Source: JAFECT01 sp963838235 | GTDB lineage: Bacteria; Pseudomonadota; Alphaproteobacteria; Caulobacterales; Caulobacteraceae | Assembly (NCBI GenBank): GCA_963838235.1 | Contig: CAWIQJ010000006.1 | Coordinates: 434,001-498,000, forward strand | Direction: 5' to 3' | DNA length: 64,000 nt | Shown here: one piece after another, positions 57,101 to 64,000 of the stretch | Layout: each line of letters starts with the position of its first letter | How positions within the stretch are numbered: position 1 is the stretch's first letter | Made by a program: the position numbers and the translations under genes | Notes under the pieces: generated by a model | Told to the model about the DNA's origin: nothing | What the model saw: the letters and a program-made list of their open reading frames with translations, nothing else | The model's database searches: none

Positions 57101-60100
57101 AAGCCGCCGTCGCCGCCGCCGCCGCCCATGCTCTGGATCGACACGCCGAAGGAGTCGTAGCCGCGGGTCGTGACATTGCCGGTGATCGAGCCGGTGACGT
57201 TGCCGGCGTTGCCGCCCTTGCCGCCGAAGCCGCCGAGGCCGACGTCGATGTTGCCCGCGCCGTTGGCCGCCGCTGCAATGCCGCCGGTGACGTCGAAGCC
57301 GCCCGAACCGCCGCCGCCGCCCGCGCTCTGGATCAACAGGCCGTGCGAGTCGGCGCCGTAGGTGACGATGTCGCCGGTCATGGAGGCCGTGACGTTGCCG
57401 GCGTTGCCGCCGTCGCCCCCGAAGCCGCCGATGCCCACGCCGATGGTGCCGGTCGCGGTCGCGTCGCTCAGGCTGATCGCCATGCCGCCGGTGACGTTGA
57501 AGGCGCCGTCGCCGCCGTCGCCGCCCATGCTCTGGACCGTGACGCCAAACGAGTTGTTGCCCTCGGTGGCCACGTTGCCGGTGATCGTGCCGTAGACGTT
57601 GCCCGCATCCGCCGCGCCGCCGCCGAATCCGCCCAGGCCGACGCCGATGCTGCCGGAGCTGGCGCTCGAAGCCGCCAGACTGCCGGTGACGTTGAAGCCG
57701 CCGTCGCCGCCGCCGCCCGCCGCGCTCTGAACCAGGATGCCGTGCAAGTCGTAGCCGTGGGTCGTAACATTGCCGGTTACGATGCCGGTGACGTTGCCCG
57801 AATTGCCGCCGTCGCCGCCGAAGCCGCCGATGCCGACGCCGATGTCGCCCGCGCCCGAGGTGTCCGACAGGCTGATCGCCACGTCGCCGGTGACGTTGAA
57901 GCCGCCGTCGCCGCCGCCGCCGCCCACGCTCTGGATGGTGACGCCGAACGAGGTGTTGCCATAGGTGAACACATTGCCGGTCAGGTTGCCGGTGACGTTG
58001 CCGGAATAGCCGCCGTTGCCGCCGAAGCCGCCGAGGCCCACGTCGATGTTGCCCGCCGCGCCGCTCGAGCCGGCAATGCCGCCGGTGACGTTGAAGCCGC
58101 CGTCGCCGCCGCCGCCGCCGACGCTCTGCACCATGAAGCCGTGCGAATTGTCGCCGTAGGTGATGATGTTGCCGTCCACCGCGCCGGTGACGTTGCCGGC
58201 ATGGCCGCCGTCGCCGCCGAAGCCGCCGATGCCGACGTCGATGTTGCCCGATCCGCCGCCGCTGCCGACCGTGATGGCCACGCCGCCGCTGACGTCGAAG
58301 CCGCCTTCGCCGCCGCCGCCGCCCATGCTCTGGAAGGTGACCGCGGCCGCGTTGTCGCCGAGCGTCTGCACGTCGCCGGTGATCCCGGCATAGACGTTGC
58401 CGCCCGAACCGCCGCCGCCGCCGAAGCCGCCGACACCCACGTCGATGTTGCCCGCGCCCGTGCTCGCGCCGGTCAGGCCGCCCGAGACGTTGAAGCCGCC
58501 CGCACCGCCGCCGCCGCCGGTCGACTGCACCAGCACGCCGAGTGAACCCTTGCCTTCGGTGAAGACGTCGCCGGTGACGTAGCTGATCACCACGCCCCCG
58601 TTTGAGGCTGTGCCGCCGGCGCCGCCGACGCCGATGTCGACATTGCCCGAACCGGTCTCGGCGCCCGAGAGGCCGGCGGTCACGTTGAAGCCGCCGGAGC
58701 CGCCGCCGCCGCCGATCGATTGCGCGACGATGCCGCGCGAATAGTCGCCGTGAGTGATCGCCGCGATCGTCTCGCCGTAGATCACCACGCCGGTGACGTT
58801 CAGGGTGACGTCGCCGCCCGCACCGCCGCCGCCGCCCGTGCCGCCCACGCCGACGCCGAGCGTGCCCGCGCCCGTACCCGCGACGGAAATGTCGCCGGTG
58901 ACGTTGAAGGCGCCCGAGCCGCCGCCGCCGCCGACCGACTGCGCCAGGATGGCGTCGCTCTGGTTGCCCTGGGTGTAGGTCGCGCCGTTGACGGTGAGCG
59001 TCACACTCTCGGCGTAGCCGCCGCCGCCGCCCGAACCGCCGACGCCGACGCTGATCGAACCCGCGCCTTCGCCCGAACCGGAGATGCCGGCCGCGACGGT
59101 GAAGCCGCCGTTGCCGCCGCCGCCGCCGAGGCTCTGGGCGACGATGCCGTCGGACTGGTTGCCCATGGTGGTGACGTTGCCGCTCACCGTGGCGTAGACG
59201 TCGCCGCCGTGGCCGCCGTCGCCCGCGCTGCCGCCGACGCCGACGGACACCGTGCCGGCGCCCTCGCCGGCGCCCGCGATGGAACCGGAGACGTCGAAGC
59301 CGCCGTTGCCGCCGCCGCCGCCGACGCTCTGCGCCAGGAAGCCGATCGACTGGTCGCCCTGGGTGCCGATCGACACCGCGTAGGCGTGGACAGTTCCCGC
59401 GTCGCCGCCGCCGCCGCCGGCGCCGCCGACGCCGACGCTGATCGCGCCCGAGAATTCGCCCGAGCCGGAGATGTCGCCGCTGACGTTGAAGCCGCCGTTG
59501 CCGCCGCCGCCGCCCAGCGACTGCACCACCACGCCGTCGGAGTTGTCGCCGTAGGTGAGCACCAGGCCGCTCACAGTACCTGTGACGTTGCCGCCCGCGC
59601 CGCCGCCGGCGCCCGCGCCGCCGACGCCCACCGACAGGGAGGCTGCGCCCACGCCCGAGCCGGTGATGCCGCCCGAAACGTCGAAGCCGCCGCTGCCGCC
59701 GCCGCCGCCCACCGACTGGGCGAGGAAGGCGGTGGATTCGGCGCCGTAGGTGGTGATCGCATTGGCGTAGCCGGTCACCGTGCCGCCCGCAGCCGCCGCC
59801 GGCGCCCGAGCCGCCGACGCCGACGGTCACCGCGCCCGCCGCCTCGCCCGCGCCGGCGATGCCGGCGCTGACGTTGAAGCCGCCGTTGCCGCCGCCGCCG
59901 CCGATCGACTGCACCACCACGCCGTCGGAATGATCGCCGTAGGTCACGACCTGGCCGCCGACGCCGCCGGTGACGTTGCCGCCGTCGTTGCCGGAGCCGC
60001 CCTCGCCGCCCACGCCGATCGCGATGCCGGCCGCGCCTACGCCGGCCCCGGCCACCGCGGCGCTGACGTCGAAGCCGCCGTTGCCGCCGCCGCCGCCGAC

Positions 60101-63100
60101 CGACTGGATGATCGCGCCGGCCGAATAGTTTCCGTGGGTGACGATCGAGCCGTCGAAGTCGGCGATCACCGTGCCGCCGATGCCGCCCGTAGCCCCGCTG
60201 CCGCCGACGCCCACCGACACGTCGGCCGAGACGCCGCCCGAGCCAGTGCCGGTGACCGACACGACGAAGCCGCCGTTCACCGCCGCCGCCGCCGACCGAC
60301 TGCGCCAGCAGGCCGGTCGAGAAGTCGCCTTCGGTCCCGATCGAGCCGCCGGAGACCAGATCGACATAGCCGCCCGCGCCGCCGCCGCCGCCGGTGCCGC
60401 CGACGCCGACCGAAATGGCGCCCGAGACCGCCGCGCCGCCGGACAGGGCCACCGACACGGCGAAGCCGCCGTTGCCGCCACCGCCGCCGAGCGACTGGAT
60501 ATCGATGCCGTCGAAGTGGTTGCCTTCGGTGAGGACCGAAACGTCGCCGTCGAGATGGACGTTGCCGCCGTAGCCGCCGCCGCCGCCGCTGCCGCCCACT
60601 GCGATGCTGATCGCGCCGACGTAGCCGACCGTGGCCTGCACGGCGAAGCCGCCGTTGCCGCCGCCGCCGCCGACCGATTGTTCGAAGATGCCGGCGGAGC
60701 CTTCGCCGCTGGTGACGATCTGCGGGTTGACGCTGACGCCGCCGATGTTGGCGGGCGTCATGTCCACATAGACGTTGCCCGCCGTTGCCGCCGTAGCCGC
60801 CGGAGCCGCCGACTGCGACGCCCAGGAAGGCGCTGACCGAGCCTGCTTCGCCGCCGTTGCCGCCGCCGCCGGCGACCGATTGCGCGAGGATGCCGGCGGA
60901 CTGGTTGCCCGCCGTGGTCAGGAAGCCGCTGTCGTCCACGGTGACGACGCCGGAGTTGCCGCCCGCCGTGCCCGAGCCGCCCATGACGAAGAAGACGCCG
61001 CCCGACGAGCCGCCGTCGCCGCCGCCGCCGCCGACCGACTGCGCCTCGATGGCCGCTGAATTGTAGCCGCCGGTCTTGATCGAGCCCGAGTTGGAGACGA
61101 GCACGGCGCCGCCGTAGCTGCCTGCGCCCGACGAGCCGCCGACCGCGGCCAGGCCGCCGGAGTCGCCGCCGGCGCCGCCGCCGCCGCCGATGGATTGCGC
61201 CAGGATGCCCTTGGCGATGTTGCCGGAGGTGGTGATGCTGCCGGCGTTGTAGACGTCCACCGTGCCCGAATGGCCGCCGTAGCCGCCGGTCGAGCCCAGG
61301 GCGACGAGGCCGCCGTCGCCGCCGCCGGAGCCGCCGCCGCCGCCGACGGATTGCGCGAGCACGCCGTCGGCGCCCGCGCCCGAGGTGGTGATCGAGCTCG
61401 AGGCGTACAGGCGAACCGTGACGTCGCCGCCGTAGGCGCCCTTGCCGGCGTCGCCGCCGAGCGCGACCACGCCGCCCGAGCCCGACGCCTCGCCGCCGCC
61501 GCCGCCGACGGAACTCGGCGAGGATGCCGATGGCGTTGGCGCCGCTCGTGACGATGGTCCCGCCGGAGTAGACGTCCACCGTGCCGCCGCTGCCGCCCGC
61601 GCCGGCCGAGCCGCCGATGGTGACGATGCCGCCGGCGCCGCCGGAGCTGCCGCCGCCGCCGCCGATCGATTGGGCCAGCACGCCGATCGACGCATTGCCC
61701 GAGGTGCCGACATAGGCGCCGTCGCCCAGGGTGACGGTCACGTTGCCGCCGCTGCCGCCGTTGCTCGACCCGGCCGCGCCGAGGGTGACGATGCCGCCCG
61801 CGGCCGAACCCGAACCGCCGCCGCCGCCGATGGATTCGCGCGACGATGCCGTCGGATGCGTCGCCCTTGGTGATGGTGATGGAGCGACCGGTCGCATAGA
61901 CGCTGACGTTGCCGCCGTCGCCGCCGCCGCCGCCGCTGTCGCCGAACGCCACGATGCCGCCGGAGGTGCCGGCGTCGCCGCCCGAGCCGCCGACCGATTG
62001 CGCCAGCACGCCGTAGGAGGCGTAGCCCCGGGTGACGATCTGGCCGTCCTCGATGACGCTGACGTTGCCGCCGTTGCCGCCGACGCTGCCCTGACCCGCG
62101 TAGCCCACGATGCCGAAGCTCGAGCCGCCGTCGCCGGCGCCGCCGCCGAGGCTCTCGGCCTTGATGCCGTCGGAGTGGGTTCCGACGGTCAGGATCTGAC
62201 CGTAGAAGTCGACGCTCACGTCGCCGCCCTGGGCAGCGCCGCCGCCGCCGCCGCCGGTGGCGGCAAGGACGCCGGTGCCGCCCGAGCCCGCGCGACCCGC
62301 ACGGCTCTCCGCGAAGATGCCGCTCGCGTCGTAGGCGTTGGTGTAGATGTTGTGACCGAAGTCGACCGTCACGCTTCCGCCGTTGCCCGCGGAGCCGCCG
62401 CGGCCCGCGGTGATGCCGACGCCGATCGCGGTGCCGCCGTCGCCGCCGTCGCCGCCCACGCTGATCGCCGAGATGCCGGCCTTGTTGGCGGTGGAGGAGG
62501 CGTAGTCGCCGGTGAGGTTCACGTCGGTCAGGCTGATCGTCGGGCCCTGGCTGCCGTTGCCGCCGGAGCCGGCGGAATATTCGAGATCGAGGCAATAGCC
62601 GGCGATGCAGATTTTCACGCCGCCGCCGTCATTGCCTTTGCCGCCCTTGCCGCCGCGCTGAAGGTCGTACTTGTAGGTCGCGCCCGCCGCAGCGCCGTAG
62701 GTGTGATAGCCGGTGCCGCCGCCGCCGTTGATCGGCGCGGGGGAGAACTTCACCAGGTTGATGGTGTCAGTGTTCGAGTTCGAATTGTTGGTGACGGTGA
62801 TCTGGTAGACGTCGCCGGTCGCCGCATAAACCTTGGCGGTCGGCGACGGTGTATTGGATCGTGGTTTCGTTCGGGAAATAGAACATATCCCCGACGGTGT
62901 TTTCCAGAATGATGAGGTTGTGGTCGTCGGTGACCACAAAGCCGTTGGCGAGATACTGGGCGACGGTCTCGTCCTGGCCGGTCAGCGGATTCGAGCACCG
63001 TTGGCCGACCGCCGGGGTGACCACGTCGAGCATTTGGACCAAGGTCGGGCAGGGGACCGGCTTCCGCCTTGGGCGCGTTGGCGAGGCTCAGGGCCACCGC

Positions 63101-63207
63101 TGCGGTCGCCGCAGCGCAGAGCAGGGCTTGGCGGCGACGTTGCCGGGGCCGCGCTCCGTTGCGTCCGACCCGCGTTCAGTCCACGCCCGTCGTTCGATCC
63201 CGCCCAT
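48147..63207 (-). CDS. Giant glycine-rich repeat autotransporter (~5,000 residues; frameshifts)
   Basis: A single gene of 15,061 bp starts at ATG 63207 after a GGAGAAGAGCG site. A signal peptide (LLCAAATAAVALSLANAPKAEA) leads to a short unique N-terminal domain. A passenger of more than 60 repeats of ~65 residues follows, each with a GGFGG.GG..GNV strand, a [TY].G..S.G[VI] turn and a [IV][QE]S[IVM]GGGGG core. The C-terminus is an autotransporter beta-barrel (from about LNPEPLVSPLRAQM) ending ..SVDFKFKF. The passenger should fold as a long beta-helix or beta-roll on the cell surface; adhesion or biofilm is inferred. The frame is broken near 63140, 63045, 62840, 61850, 61510, 60775, 60280, 59795, 56358 and 56303; all look like single-base errors. 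The segment 48147-56288 (2,713 residues) is uninterrupted. Confidence 0.85.
55131..58460 (-). repeat. Higher-order 399-bp tandem repeat within the autotransporter gene
   Basis: The gctctgga-type marker of the SFGV..QSMGGGGG unit recurs at 55131 (diverged), 55536, 55935, 56333, 56731, 57130, 57529, 57928 and 58327. Intervals are 405, 399, 398, 398, 399, 399, 399 and 399. Each period holds two ~66-residue units, one with HG..[IV]QSAGGGGG and one with SFGV[ST][IV]QSMGGGGG. Confidence 0.85.
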
Positions 63208-63542
63208 CGCTCTTCTCCACTCGAATGCCGGGCGCGCAGCGTCGCGGCCAAGCTAAGCCCAGGTAAAATATCCATTTCTAGCTGAGGAAAAGCGGTCTCG
63301 CGCTTACCGCCGTGCGCGAGCCCTCAGGCTGCGCGCACGAATTCCCCCCTAAGAACGGAACGCTGGCGTTACTTAGCTCCGCGCGCGAGGGGCGTCAATC
63401 GCGTCCAACCTGCGGGCGAGACTCTGTGTCCCGTTGAGCACGTTCGGTTTGCGGCTCGGTCGGGCAGACGAGCACACAAACGGCGGCTGCGCGGACGTTC
63501 CGCGCCGGATCCGCCTTTTCCGGTCCGTTTTCAGCAAAAATA
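63208..63542. other. Intergenic region upstream of the autotransporter gene
   Basis: The 335 bp between the autotransporter start and the lpxD stop has no supportable gene. It is less GC-biased near both ends (taaaatatcc at about 63264; aaaaatatcaatcga near 63536) and should contain the promoter of the autotransporter gene. No terminator hairpin for lpxD was found. Confidence 0.5.

Positions 63543-64000
<458 letters not shown>

Noticed and set aside
50472..58545. Very long plus-strand open frames (up to 1,146 codons) opposite the autotransporter gene
   Set aside because: They are mirror images of the Gly-rich repeats (GGN codons read as NCC), have no start context or family resemblance, and follow the repeat period.
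54200..60700. CRISPR array suggested by regular ~195-bp and 399-bp repeats
   Set aside because: The repeat is coding throughout, units are much longer than CRISPR repeats, and there are no unique spacers or cas genes.
48147..63207. RTX-type calcium-binding toxin
   Set aside because: The Gly/Asp-rich repeats lack the GGxGxDxUx nonapeptide, and the C-terminus is an autotransporter barrel rather than a type I secretion signal.

Overview
The window looks like chromosomal DNA from a high-GC alphaproteobacterium. The support is an EipA (DUF1134) homologue, a MipZ/ParA-type ATPase, the HpnM/HpnN hopanoid-lipid export pair, a TonB-dependent receptor, and palindromic intergenic repeats of the kind common in Rhizobiales and Caulobacterales. 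I cannot name the genus. The core genes present (lepA, pheS, pheT, rplT, rpmI, lpxD) argue for a chromosome rather than a plasmid or phage.

Layout. 0-10 kb is housekeeping: lepA, divergent eipA, then pheS - small membrane protein - pheT joined by overlapping codons, preceded by rpmI-rplT with a structured 250-nt leader. 9.4-12 kb holds an ornithine-cyclodeaminase-family enzyme, a small secreted Rap1a/Tai-like protein, a DUF6134 protein and a winged-helix regulator. 12.4-19.3 kb is a mannose/glycan module: mannose-1-phosphate guanylyltransferase, a polyprenyl-phosphate glycosyltransferase fused to a GtrA flippase-like domain, a GT39/ArnT-like transferase and an ELM1-family protein, flanked by two different 2OG-Fe(II) oxygenases. 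19.4-24.1 kb is envelope-lipid transport: HpnM (MlaC fold), HpnN (RND/MMPL) and MlaA. 24.1-36.5 kb carries a TonB-dependent receptor and a complete MdtABC-type RND efflux operon (membrane-fusion protein, two permeases, outer-membrane lipoprotein). 36.6-46.4 kb has a class-C beta-lactamase-like serine hydrolase, two S9 peptidases, a MipZ-like ATPase and, between the peptidases, a small AT-richer island (40.45-43.2 kb) of unrecognised genes and palindromic repeats. After asparagine synthetase, 48.1-63.2 kb is a single giant minus-strand gene for a glycine-rich autotransporter of about 5,000 residues. The window ends inside lpxD.

Two themes stand out. First, the giant autotransporter is built from more than 60 units of about 65 residues. 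In 55.1-58.4 kb the units form an alternating two-unit repeat with a near-constant 399-bp period. Second, about 18 single-base frameshifts interrupt otherwise well-conserved genes, including essential pheS. In the autotransporter, two of them coincide with the only two 398-bp intervals in the 399-bp ladder. The simplest reading is residual single-base errors in the assembly, so I annotate these genes as one CDS each and mark the break points.

Several families of intergenic inverted repeats are visible: three copies with a shared AAAACCG...CACTTTT core, a 133-bp nested palindrome, a 152-bp element with perfect 26-bp arms, and three TCCGC/GCGGA elements in the AT-richer island.
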